Of a stretch of 15,949 bases of DNA, positions 1 through 10,398 are shown piece after piece. Source of the stretch: Physocladia obscura (Eukaryota > Chytridiomycota > Chytridiomycetes > Chytridiales > Chytriomycetaceae); assembly GCA_027596945.1 (NCBI GenBank), contig JADGJH010000627.1, forward strand, positions 1-15,949, in the 5' to 3' direction. Both the position numbers and the translations under genes were made by a program. How positions within the stretch are numbered: the first letter of the stretch is position 1; each line of letters opens with the position of its first letter. The notes below the pieces were generated by a model. The model was given only the letters and a program-made list of their open reading frames with translations. It was not told where the DNA came from and did no database searches.

Positions 1-1560
1 CATCTGCAAATACCAGTTAATGCAATTGATATTTGCTTCTTGATGCTACAGGTCCAAGAGTAATGATTAATTTTTTAGAAATAAAAAAAAAAAAAATTCT
101 TTGATTGTCCATCAGCAAAAGCTGGTGCCAGCCAAAGCCAGTAAGCAGTGGAGAGTCATTAACCCTGCACCATCTGCATTAAATAAGTGAAACTAACCAC
201 AGCAAAGCAATGGGAATAGGTCCAGAATGAACTCAGGAAATGTCTGAACCCTGACTAGGTCCTGAGAATAGCCAGGTGGCATCCTTTCTGCTCTGGAGAT
301 AAATAGAGTAGATAGAATAAATAGAAACAAGTAAGTGTGGTTAATAAATACAAACACAATGTTTTCTCTTTTTTCCAACAAGATACAGAGTCCTTGTTCT
401 GGTACCACCAGCAACTAGAACCCTTCTCTTCACACTCAGGCTGCACTCTGTCAATACCAGCATCTAAAGCTGCCTCATCACCCATTGCCCTGGTTGCTTG
501 ACTGTGTCCTGTCACCTGGGGGTAAACTTCTCTTTGCAAGCTTGTATTCACTGGTCCAATCATCAGGCAGTCCACTCCATTTCTGGTGATGCAAATGCCT
601 CCTAGTCCTGAGGAATATTCCATCCAGGGGATGGTGCACTAAAAAGGATATCCACTAACTCATTCCACAGCATTGCTAGATCTGTCCCAAGTGTCATGGA
701 AGACAGAAAGTGAAAGAGGTGTAAAAAAAAGGTTGGAACTTATTTTTTGGGCTGCTGTGAGTCCAGTACAACACCCCCAAGTGTCACTCTCATGGTGGAA
801 GACCTGCGGCACAGAGACACTGGTTGAGCTTGATGCACCACTGGCCTCACAGAGCTGTTTGCATCCTGCAAACAACACACCATTTTTCAGAACATCTTCA
901 ATTTCTTACTTCAACTACAAAACCCAAAGAAAAACAAAACAAATTTAATAAGAAAGGTCAAAACATGAATAATCAAAAAGAACCAAGCAAACAGACAACC
1001 AATAAATAATAAAATTATATACAATATATACAAAATATAAATAAATACAAATATTTACAAAATAATTATCAGATAAAGTCAAGGAGTTTTGAACAAACTC
1101 AACCAACATGTGAGAATGAAAGGCCAATTGCTGGAAGAGATATCACTTCAGACCTTTAAGAGCAAGCTGAGAAAGGCTTAATGATATCAGAGCCTATGGC
1201 TGTTCCTTTGCCATCACATATACTGTTGGAAGCAGGTGTAATAGAACAAGTATTTTCACTGATATGGTAACAATTCAAGTAGTTTCAAATTCAATTCTGG
1301 AAAATTCTTCAAATGGCGTTGACAGAACAACCAAATGCAACCAAGACTTCATTTTCATTTTTATTCTATATTATTCATGTATCATTATTTTATCAATTTT
1401 TCTATTACTATTCTTTTCCTTTAACTTTTTACTTTGTTTGTTCTTTTAATAATTAAAATATTGCTTACCAGTTATATCCTTTGCCAAAAGTCATGATATT
1501 TTGCAGCATAACACCACTGGTATTAATGAAAATAAAAAGTATAGCATTTGTCTCTTACCT
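1..1560. other. CpG-depleted intergenic DNA, probably decayed repeat
   Basis: No gene can be supported here. The stretch differs sharply from the genic part of the window: reading every line I count only two CpG dinucleotides (near 806 and 1317), while CpA and TpG are plentiful. It contains a poly(A) run (about 81-94), an A-rich, AT-rich block (about 920-1080) and a T-rich block (about 1350-1450). A long minus-strand frame interrupted by two stops lies at 255-905 and is listed separately. The composition suggests an old inserted element whose methylated cytosines have mutated, but no terminal repeats or recognisable transposon domain were seen. A foreign or misassembled segment is the alternative. 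Confidence 0.6.
255..905 (-). pseudogene. Broken reading frame, family unknown
   Basis: One minus-strand frame stays open from just after a TAA at 906-908 down to a stop at 255-257, apart from two internal stops: a TGA ending the upper part at 660 and a TAG about seven codons later. The upper part has 80-odd codons, including LCEASGASSSTSVSVP. The lower part starts at an ATG (623) and has 122 codons, with cysteine-bearing stretches such as GGICITRNGVDCLMIG and KGSSCWWYQNKD. Its last third, after CWKKEK, turns hydrophobic and may be read-through into unrelated DNA. The internal TGA could come from CGA by C-to-T decay, which fits the local absence of CpG. I recognise no family. It may be a relic of a transposon gene or of a captured host gene, or a chance open frame. 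Confidence 0.3.
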
Positions 1561-1908
1561 TAGATGCCAGGTGATAAACAATCTATCCTGTATAAAACTC
1601 CTTACTGCACTTGCCAATGTAATACCCACAGTTTTCGAAAGTATAAGGCCTTGCACTTGAATGTTTATGTGTTTGTTGTAGATTTTAGTAATTCGCTCTA
1701 CGGAAATCCATATCTGTTCAGATTTGAGGTGAAAACTCAAAAACGGACATTGCCAAGAGAAAGACAATACATAAGAAATTGAGTTTGCAATTTAATGTGC
1801 CAAATATTTTTACTGATACTAAATCTTAAAAAAATTTATTAAGAAAAGAGTCCCATAAAAGTCATTTATAAATATTTAATTAAAAATAAAAACAAGGACG
1901 TTCCAATT
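1561..1908. other. 3' flank of REV3, no gene seen
   Basis: This AT-rich stretch follows the REV3 stop codon. Small overlapping frames on both strands at about 1555-1782 lack family similarity, and the minus-strand one has no ATG start, so I call neither. CpG reappears from about 1636. The only functional candidate is the polyadenylation signal at 1835-1840. Confidence 0.5.
1835..1840 (-). terminator. Candidate REV3 polyadenylation signal AATAAA
   Basis: The minus strand reads AATAAA here (plus TTTATT), about 69 bases beyond the REV3 TAA. The two other minus-strand genes also have AATAAA shortly after their stops, which makes a real signal plausible, although the region is AT-rich and the hexamer can occur by chance. 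Confidence 0.45.
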
Positions 1909-4900
1909 TTAAAAGTCACCCAATTCTCGTAAAGATTGATGCAAAACATCCTTCATTGCAAGAAATTCTTGATCTGCCTTGTTGCGCGCAAAAAATACGG
2001 GGCATTCAATAGAAATGCACTTTACATCTGGAAGATTCATTCCTGGTGTCTGGACTGAACATGAGCGGCAAGTCGCTTGCAATATTGATTTTTTCCGTTC
2101 AATTTCCGATAGTTGACCAGCTAATTTTATATAACTTTGTGAGACGTTTGTCTTTCGACAAAAATCACATAATGTCAATAAATCTATATTTACAAGATTT
2201 ATTATAACTTATTAGAATATAAAAAAAGATAATACCGTTTGGTGTCAGCTCGCCACAAATTAAACAATGATTCGTTTGATAGAATTGATCAATTTTATAT
2301 TGGACTTTTGAAAGCGCTGTGCTTTTTTGTTTGTACTCTTTCGAAAATTTTACAGCCAAATTTTTTTTCGGCATTTGATTGAACCAAGTTTCAACATCTA
2401 TGGAAAGAAATAAAACAATAAATAGCTATTAAAAAACAAGAATTCACGTACCAATTCCAATCAGTTTAAAAATTCTCGCGAGCGCTTGAACAGTTTTCAA
2501 AACATATACGCGCCCATCAGGACTTAAAGTTCTGTCAAAATATGAAAAATCGAAATCAGGAAGAAAAAGAAAAAAATAATGGTGTCACCTGTCTCTGGCA
2601 ACATCTAACGGAAAATGAGAGCGTCCAGAATATCGCATATTTCTTGCCTGACAAATAATATACGGAATGCGTTCACCTCCCTGCGGCTCTGTTCTCTTAT
2701 CATATTCTATGTTTCTCATAATTAAAGCAACTCCTGGAGGCATATTACTTGTCGAAAACAAAAGTCAGTCCATTATACATCCACTGTAAATAACAAACCG
2801 ATAATTTTTTAGTTTGAATTCAGTTGCAATTATCAAGTCATTCAATTCAACACGGTTCGTCATTATTTTATCCCACTGTCTGTATAAATATTCTTTCAAC
2901 TCAGACATATCTTGGTCGCGGAACAGTATTTTTAAAGAATCCTCTACAATTTTGGACATTGCTGGAAAACCATCGCGTCGGACCGTTTCTATTCCTTTAG
3001 CATCAAAGATTGGCGGTTTGCCAATGTCGTCTGGTGTTTCATACATGAAGCCTACATAGCGTTTCTTTGCCAACAGTACACTTGGTAAATAAATCTGAAG
3101 GCAAAAAAATGTATTATTTTCGAATATAAAAATAAAAAATATAAAAATAAAATCATGTCAATGCTACTTTTTCGAATTTCAGTTTCATTGGTATGGGATT
3201 TCTGATTGAAACATAATCGGCAATAGTCATTCCAATCTGAAAAGCGGATTCTAACGATCGGTTCGGCAATTCTACAAACATACTGTCTGTATCTCCATAT
3301 ACAATAGTTCCACCCCATTCATTGAAATTGTCAGCAACCATTTTCATTGCCTTCAATGTGCCAATTAAAATTTCGCAACACTGGAAATAAATAAAAAATA
3401 ACTCACACTTTCCAAAGACCGCCTTCCAGTTTCTACAATAGAGTCAGCGATTTCCGCACATGGCATTCTTCCACTAAATGACGCACCACAATATCCATAA
3501 GTTACATTAGCCACAAGTTTTAGACCAAGTTGGCGCGCTTCAAGAATCCGCAATAAACCAGGATCGTTTTTATATAATATCATGCTTGCTTTCACCATCA
3601 CGCGCGTTTCTAGAATTTCTTTAAGCATGCGTCCAAGTGTTCCTTCACGAACATGGCTTTTTACAAATACAACTCCATTATGGGTGACATACAAATGGTC
3701 TTTAAGTGCTTCTACAATGTCCATTGGAATTTCGAGTAGATCCATTGCTCCGAATTGTTTTGGCTCACCCAAATCTTTGAGACGCCCTAAGCATGTCGAG
3801 TAACTATTTGAAAAAAAAAACATGCATTTGTTTCATTTTTAACTATTTTTTATACTTAAGTTACCAAATATTATAGCCAATCATTACGGACGGATATAAC
3901 GACTGAAAATCAAGAACAGCCATTGGGTTCTTGTAAAATTTGGTTTTTGGCTCCAAGATCAAGGGCATACATTCAATTGCTCGCATTTTCCGGACTTGCT
4001 CTTTGGTGGGAGAAAGTTGAACAAAATTTTCTGGTCTGGTGATGCGGGATAAGATTGATTCGACTCTAAATTGAGAGCCGCGAGATATGACCGAGAAAAG
4101 ATCCATTCCGTAAACTCTTGCAAATTCACTTTTTTTTTTTTTAATTGAAAATGTGAGTAAGCTTCAAAAGAAAAATAATAAACAAACCAAGACCGAGCCA
4201 AAAAAGATGTTTCGTCCAGTAAATCCAACGAAAATTGGACGCGTTCGATATAATATGCTAATGAACGCCACCTTTTCAACCCTTTTGCAAAATACCATGA
4301 ATAAAGCGTTGCCGGAGAAAACTTAGGTGTTCTAAAAAGAAATTCAACACTTGAATAATGTAAAAATTTAAAATTTAAAAAAAAAACAACCTGCGATGTA
4401 AAACATGAAAAACCGTATTTTCTAAGCTATAGTTTGTTAAAGTAAGTTCTTTCCTCATCAGTCTCCATACATTTAAAAATATTCTTCCCGAGCAAGCAAT
4501 TGAACAAGTGCCTTCATACGAAAACGGGTCTCGCTCACGTCCAAATTTTGTTTTCACATTATTATTCATCCGGGATAACTCTTTCAGTAAGTCGTATTCA
4601 TATGCTAAATTTGCACGTTCAATCAGATATCCCCACGAAGATAAATGCACTTCATATCCCAAAAGAATGTCGGGATCAAATTCACGAATCTTGGCCACAA
4701 GAGTATGTAAAAGTTGTATTTCTGTTTCTACTGTTTCTACAGGATATCCTGAAATCCCATTTAGTCTGAATGGCATTGGTTTTTCAAGCTCGTCATCTTC
4801 ATTATCCCCAACAATAATCGCGCCAACATGGTATCCTGATCGATGGCCATTGTTGCGATGCCGAGAATTTTCAGTATGTCCTTGAAAGCAATAAAATATT

Positions 4901-7900
4901 GCGATAACTGCCTCTGATTTTGGATCAGGAAGTTTAATTTTTGGCAGTTTTGCAAGAACGCGATCTGCTTCAGTCATTGAGCACGTCAAAATCTCAACGC
5001 TCATGGATATTAAGTGCTGTAACTCATGATTAAGAGCCTCAGTCCGAATCTGCGAATATTTGTATCCGAATTTATTTTTCGGTGTTGGAGCTTCTAATTG
5101 TGAACCTTTTTGCGCAAGAATTCTTTCTTCTTGAGTCATCGAATCCAAATTCGGATCTGGATTCTCTTGAATCCATTTTTCCACTGTCTTTCTTGACGGA
5201 GGGCCTTTGGCTAATGTCCAATTAACTGGAAAATCATGATGGATTCCAAGCACAAACGACTTTGCAGAATTCTGATCAAGTCCATAGGAAGTTTTTAAGC
5301 TTTCCATTGACAAAGATATTTCGACATTTATTCCAACAGGAAACTTGCACGACGAAACTGCAGAAAAATCTGCAACGTGAGATAAATCTGTTTCGGAATG
5401 CAGTTTGAATTGCTTGCTTGAAAAAATTTTTACTCCGCCTCGTGAAACATCTGCAGTATTTGAAAAATACGGATCTTTATATATACGCTCTGGCTGACTT
5501 TCCCAATTTCCGTAAAGGTGCTTTAACGTCGGCGGGCCGCTTTTAAGTCGAAAAACTGTCAGCAGTCGTGGAGCTTTTGGTGGAGTTTGTGATATTGATT
5601 TCACAGCTAAGTCTAACGTATCCATAATGCTCGAAAATTCTGATTCTTCTTGATTATTGTTCTCAGGCATTTTATCATGCATATCATGTGAAAAAGATTG
5701 ATTGTTCAAGTGCTCGGATTCTTTCAGATGAACAAGTGTTGATTCAGTGAAGTTTTCTTTTTTAAGTTGACTGCCAGGTAATAACAGCAAATTGAATTTA
5801 TTTGATGATCCTTGAGATAAGGAATTGAGAAGATTTGGTTCAAGAGAACTAAACTTTTTTGGCGATATTGGAATTGGTGGATCGTGAAAGAAACTCCAAT
5901 TTTCGAATTCAGTAGCTTTTGGTGACCACATTTGATCAAGTTTTGAAATGAAAGTCTTTTTATTCTCTTCGAAGCTTGTTAATTGACTAGTTACCAAATC
6001 AAATGTCAATACATTTGAATCTGGCAATAATTTTGTATTGAAGTTTTTGACAGCACTAAAATCACTTTCTGAAATAGATATTTCACCATCAGCAAGGCCA
6101 TTTTGCTGTATTTCTGTGCTTAAAGATTCAAGTGTTAGTATTTTTTCGGTTGATTTTTTTGCGCGAAGTTTTGCTTCTTCGAAATTCGAAGTTCGTAACT
6201 TTGGAACTGGTTTAAACCGTTGGTCCTCGCGGTTTGAACTAATTGTAAAAGATACTGACTTCTTTGCAATATTTTTCTTCGGAGGATCTGGCGGAAGAGA
6301 AATTTTTAAAGAGCTCCGGCGAAGTTGGGACTGGCGCTATAAAAAAAAAAAAAGAATTCAGTTGTTTAAAAGAAAGAAGAAAAAAATTTCACTTGTTTTG
6401 AGCTCCTATTTGTTTCTTCATCACTATCTTCAATGTCGTCTGAATTTTGGTCTCCGACTCTTTTTTTTTTGTTTTGATCTACAGTTGGGGAGCTTGGTCC
6501 GTCGACTTGGTCTAAGTTACCAGTATTTTGACCACGAGACTCAACTTTGGTTAGAGCAAAATGGATTGACTCGGCACTGTATTTTTTCCTGATTGTTTCA
6601 GCTTCAAGTTCCAAAAATATTTGTTGTTTCTCGAAAGTTTGAAACGTCAGAACTTGCTCGTTAATGAATTCTTGATCCTTTTCATCACTTGTAAAATTTT
6701 GCACTTTCATTTTTTGATTATCGAGCAAAGTTTCCATGTCATCAATATCTCTAAAATTCTAAATCAATTTTGGGCACTTTCATGGAAAAGGAGAGACTCA
6801 ACTCATGAACTCCGTTGAATTTCTCTTTGCCTTTCCGCGATTTGAAAAGTGTCGAGGGGGGATGATTTTCATGACTTTCATTTTGATCACTCCAAAATTC
6901 ATCGTCGAAATTGTCTTCTCCTCCTCCTCTTCCTCCTCCTTCTTCTTCTTGTTCCTCGTCTTCCTCTTCCTCTTCCTCTTCATCTTCATCATCATCATCT
7001 TCTTCTTCTTCTTCTTCTTGTTCTTCTTCCATATTTTCTTCTCTTTGCATATTTTCGTCATCAATTTCAAGTTCGGCAGCTGCTTCCAATTCTTCTACGT
7101 ATGTTTCAACGTCTTTAATTTCGATATTCTGTGAGTTGGTTAAAACTAAAACTTAGAAACGGTATTCAATACCTGGGTCAAAGCAAACTCGTCCACTTCA
7201 ATAAACGAATCCTCGACTTGTCTGTCTTCTGCTGCGACGTTTTCACTCAATCGCGCACTTTCTTCTCGAATTCGATCAAATGCTTGAGACATTTGATAAA
7301 TAATTTCCTCTCCGTCGAAAACTTCGGAATTTACTTTATATGAAAGAGAAGCATTATCTTCTTTTGCTTGACTCGCGGTCAATTTCGTCTTTGTGATAAT
7401 TTGCCCACCAAAATACAATGCAGATACGGCACTAAATATTGTCGGAATTGCATCATGTTCAAATTTTGGAAAATTATAGAGAGTTTCTGAGTCTCCTGAG
7501 TCTTGAGTATTCTGCGTCTTGTGAACTTTGGCAAGTTTATGCTGTTCTATTAGGGCATAGAGGGAATTTAAAAGAGTTTGTTGAGTTTTAGGCAGGGGCT
7601 TATTGGATTCCTGCGGTGCTGTAGACGGAATTGATGACAAGTTTTTTATTGCTCTTCGACGCGATTCGTCCTTTTTTTAAAAAAATTTTCTTTAAACAAG
7701 TTTTAATCGACAATTTTCCCACCTCCCATAATGATTTCAAAGAGGGAACTAGTTTCGTGTCAAATATTTCTGTCCCACGAGTCAAATCAATAAGAGGCTT
7801 TCGCGGCCGTTCTAATATTTCGGTTCGGTTCAAAATATCTCCAGCTACTGCATCCAGTTCAAGTTCGCAAAAGCTTTCACGTTCAAGAGACATGGATTCC

Positions 7901-8611
7901 GGCCAAATTAGACTTTGTGATGTAGTTCTATCGTTGAATATTTGATTCGTTGAAATATTTTCACAGAAAGACATTTTGGGTAAGGGCTTTCTGATCCTAA
8001 AATTTGCCAGCTTCAAGTAATCCATACCAAGTAAATTATGGTCAATAAAAAATTGAGGTAAATATGGAATATGGCTTTCATAAGTTTGGAAACATTTTCC
8101 CATTACAACGCCTTTGCTCAGCAACTCAATAACTCGGTTCAATAGTCCAGGATCAGTGAGGTAAATTTTTATAAAGTATGAGTACTTGGCGTGGAATCCA
8201 TAGAATGGTATTCCTTTAACTAGAATTATTGCAGCAACAAACTGAGTTTTAAAAGTGTTTTCTGAAGGAATTCGAAGCGAGATTGCCATTGCGTGATTGA
8301 TACTTCGACCCAGCTGATAGATGAAGCGATACACCGATTTTGAATCAAGAGGACCGTCATATGGGACATAAAAATACGGAAATATCTTTGTTTTGGAAGT
8401 TTATATAAGATATTCGGGTGATCATTATTATTCAAGTTACCTGATGCAGATGAACGCACACCTTTTGCCCGGCGCTTGTTGCTCCAAACACACGAATAAC
8501 TGGCACACGCGGAAACTTTACGCTCGGATATGCAAAGGCTGAATGGGTTAGATCAATTCCTGCCACTGGTCGCGTCAAAGCAAAATCAATGTTGATGATG
8601 CGAATCTCCAT
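1909..8611 (-). CDS. REV3: DNA polymerase zeta catalytic subunit Rev3, 15 exons
   Basis: This is the B-family translesion polymerase that extends primers past DNA lesions as part of Pol zeta (Rev3-Rev7-Pol31-Pol32). Exons in coding order: 8611-8441, 8385-7723, 7670-7173, 7128-6803, 6750-6393, 6336-4391, 4331-4188, 4128-3865, 3803-3407, 3350-3168, 3094-2799, 2747-2589, 2531-2452, 2397-2236, 2183-1909. All phases close to 1973 residues (yeast about 1500, human about 3130). The N-terminal domain (1-280) has VPVIRVFGATSAGQK and IFPYFYVPYDG. Residues 281-930 are divergent with an acidic tract. Then come the degenerate exonuclease region (DPDILLGYE), motif A DFQSLYPS (D1442), motif B KLVANVTYG (K1552, N1556), motif C YGDTDS (D1609, D1611), and two C-terminal cysteine clusters: C1873/C1876/C1888/C1891, and C1921/C1924/C1938/C1943, which binds 4Fe-4S in known Pol zeta. 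Catalytic residues are intact. The start is the first ATG after an upstream stop. The least certain junction is intron 4 (donor GTTGAG at 6802). Confidence 0.96.
5527..5568 (-). other. Probable Rev7-binding motif of Rev3
   Basis: Residues about 929-942 of the predicted Rev3 read RLLTVFRLKSGPPT. They sit where the Rev7 (HORMA) binding motif lies in other Rev3 proteins. The sequence after it (ERIYKDPYFSNTADV) resembles the conserved segment that follows the human motif, which supports the alignment. The known consensus is two hydrophobics, any residue, Pro, three residues, then Pro-Pro or similar. Here the first proline appears to be leucine while the terminal PP pair is kept. That this segment binds Rev7 is inference. 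Confidence 0.5.
6937..7041 (-). repeat. Acidic low-complexity tract in REV3 exon 4
   Basis: The minus strand is a purine-rich GAA/GAG/GAT repeat (plus strand TCC/TTC/TCT) encoding about 35 nearly uninterrupted Glu/Asp residues, roughly residues 474-508 of Rev3, followed by GGGRGGG. It lies in the divergent linker between the N-terminal domain and the polymerase core, where family members differ greatly in length. The frame continues intact on both sides, so it is coding. A repeat of this kind is prone to length change by slippage. Confidence 0.85.
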
Positions 8612-9342
8612 TGATTTGAAATATCAAAAAGTTCTGTTGTCCGAAATTCAATAAACTCTCCAGATAAACAGAAGCTGCTTCAATATTGTTTCAAAGCTGA
8701 AAGAAACTGACGAGAGCATTAAGTTTGATGACTCCACCGACATCAACAAAAGAAGACAAAAACGCCAAGTATCTTCATTTGAATCGTAAACCGCAATGCT
8801 GTCCCAACTCCCAATATATCAACCCTAATAACTTCAATTATCAACCAATCCGCCAATTTCGACGAGCTCGGTGGCTAAGAAAGTGCTGCACTATGTAGCT
8901 GGCAAAGGTTAAAATTCAAATTAATACAACGGAAAGCAATCTAAGTTTGGGCTATTTGCCAATTTTCTCAAATCAGGTATATTCTTTATCCGGGCTGTTG
9001 CACTGACCGACCTGCAACCAAAGCTTATCTATCTAATTATCAAAAGAAGTTTACGAATTTTGACTTTTACCCAATGTCATGCCCTTCCACACCTTTCGAT
9101 GTAAGTTGTTACCACTGATTTTCATTTTTATTCCTTCTCACTGTGGCGTCTAATAAAAATATTCAACGACATATCATTTTATTGTCCTTTTGCTGTAAAA
9201 TAAGAAATTCCATTTTGTAATTGAGAAATGGAAGCAATTCACATACATGCAACTTCAATGCATGCAACCAGCAACACTAGAGCCTATGCTCTCTACAACT
9301 ACTACTACTTTCATTAAATGCCAACAGAAAAGATTGGACCAT
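8612..9342. other. REV3 upstream region, no gene seen
   Basis: This holds the REV3 promoter and 5' UTR by position. No reading frame with a recognisable domain is present. The part nearest REV3 (8612-9120) has a CpG content like that of genes, while from about 9180 onward CpG becomes scarce as the transposon relic begins. No clear TATA box stands out. Confidence 0.5.
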
Positions 9343-9790
9343 TTACAACAAATTTGCGCACACTATCACTTGCTGTCTCCAGTTAGCCACTGATCTTAAA
9401 AAAGTACAACAATATCTGGGACAAAACTTTGTGTGGATACAAAAAATCTCACATAATGTCTTGTTTTCCATAGTTCCACAGTAATAGTGCAGCAGCAATC
9501 CAAGCACCATGATCTTTGATGTAACTTTTGGTGGTCATTCATTTTGGCGCCTGCTGCTCTTGACAATATAGTATTTCAAGAATCTGTCAAGTAGTTCCAG
9601 AAACATATGCATATTGACAGAGACAATGTTGATAAAGCCTCCAGGATTTTTGTTGTAGCTGCTGAGTAGTCGCTGCCAAAAGCAATTGTTTGGATTTCCC
9701 AGATTCACATTTGTCAATTGATTTTTTGCCCTTAATAATGCCAGTATTTGAATGCGCAGGTGTAGATTGTGTACAATGCAGACAATGCAA
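9343..9790 (-). pseudogene. Harbinger-type transposase fragment, decayed
   Basis: A single minus-strand frame carries the N-terminal part of a PIF/Harbinger-like transposase. The stretch with CFWQRLLSSY, then NPGGFINIVSVNMHMFLELL, then after an internal stop LLLHYYCGTMENKTLCEIF and CPRYCCTFL follows the usual order of fungal Harbinger transposases: a basic start, a phenylalanine-rich helix segment, then a helix-turn-helix-like part ahead of the DDE catalytic domain. The stop at 9535-9537 (TGA) lies between the two conserved segments and does not change frame; CGA-to-TGA decay would explain it. The frame ends at TAA 9343-9345, and no DDE domain could be recognised beyond it, so the copy is dead and truncated. 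The frame continues up to 10014, but similarity fades above about 9790. Identified by motif memory only. Confidence 0.6.
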
Positions 9791-9903
9791 AGTAGTAACA
9801 TTGGATTTGCATTTGTTTCAAGCTCAGCAATGTTTTTTTTTTGTTTGTCTTTTTTGGAACAAATGATTTGGTTTATTTTCAGAGACACCATCGGGACAAA
9901 ATT

Positions 9904-9963
9904 CTGGGACAAACCACCTGTCCTGCCGGAACAAAGACATTTTGTCTTTTTCATTTGTCCCAG
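9904..9963. repeat. Nested inverted repeat (hairpin) next to transposase relic
   Basis: CTGGGACAAA at 9904-9913 is perfectly inverted as TTTGTCCCAG at 9954-9963. Within this pair a second perfect inversion, AAAGACA/TGTCTTT separated by three T residues, sits near 9932-9948. A further GGGACAAAA lies just upstream (about 9894), and another CTGGGACAAA lies inside the transposase relic at 9416-9425. The motif therefore recurs four times within 550 bp in both orientations. It may be a subterminal repeat of the element or a small palindromic element of its own. Confidence 0.55.
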
Positions 9964-10392
9964 TTTTGGAAGTCTTCCATTGTGTGGTAAAATGAACACA
10001 AATTTCAACATCATGAATTATCAAAATAGATCACCAAAATTTGATTGGGATTATTTTGCCATCAACTGAACAGAATTGGCCAGGTATCTGTTGTATAACA
10101 TTCAGAACTTCAATACGCAGAGCTAATGCATACATTGCTGCATATTTTTGCTGATAAACAGGATCTGCCAAATTTCATGAGTTTATGTCCTCCTTCTGAT
10201 ACACATCTGCTGATAGAGTTCCCAAAAGATTTCAAATAGTTGAGTTTGATAATTTGGATGCGCAACGTTCTCTGAGCCTTTTCAACAATGTTGCCGAATG
10301 CCAGCTTTCAAGTGGAATGGACAAGGTGGTCACATTTTAAAATACAGAAAGACTTTTGAAAAACAGCAAATAGTTTTAACGCTAGATAATTT

Positions 10393-10398
10393 TTTATT
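10393..10398 (-). terminator. Candidate polyadenylation signal of the WLM gene
   Basis: The minus strand reads AATAAA only about five bases after the TGA stop of the WLM metalloprotease gene. The position is close to the stop but compatible with short fungal 3' UTRs. Confidence 0.45.

Noticed and set aside
1264..1449. Plus-strand frame with a hydrophobic Phe/Ile/Leu-rich end, like a membrane segment
   Set aside because: The hydrophobic part is simply T-rich low-complexity DNA, and no family or conserved start context supports it.
3351..3406. CAG at the middle of REV3 intron 9 as acceptor
   Set aside because: It would give a 26-bp intron and add a segment absent from the family; the TTGAAG acceptor gives 56 bp and a clean alignment (SLES/AMKMVADN).
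3582..3803. Plus-strand open frame opposite REV3 exon 9
   Set aside because: It lies antisense to the polymerase motif B exon, which is strongly conserved, and has no domain of its own.
6805..7156. Plus-strand frames rich in Ser, Leu or Phe (e.g. a long poly-Ser run) opposite the acidic tract
   Set aside because: They are antisense shadows of the GAA/GAG repeat in REV3 exon 4, which has a verified frame and splice phases.
8226..8459. Minus-strand 77-codon frame near the REV3 N-terminus
   Set aside because: It reads through intron 1 of REV3 in another frame; the conserved N-terminal sequence is in the spliced frame.
9752..10069. Plus-strand frame of 105 codons
   Set aside because: It overlaps the transposase frame and the hairpin in antisense, with no domain similarity.
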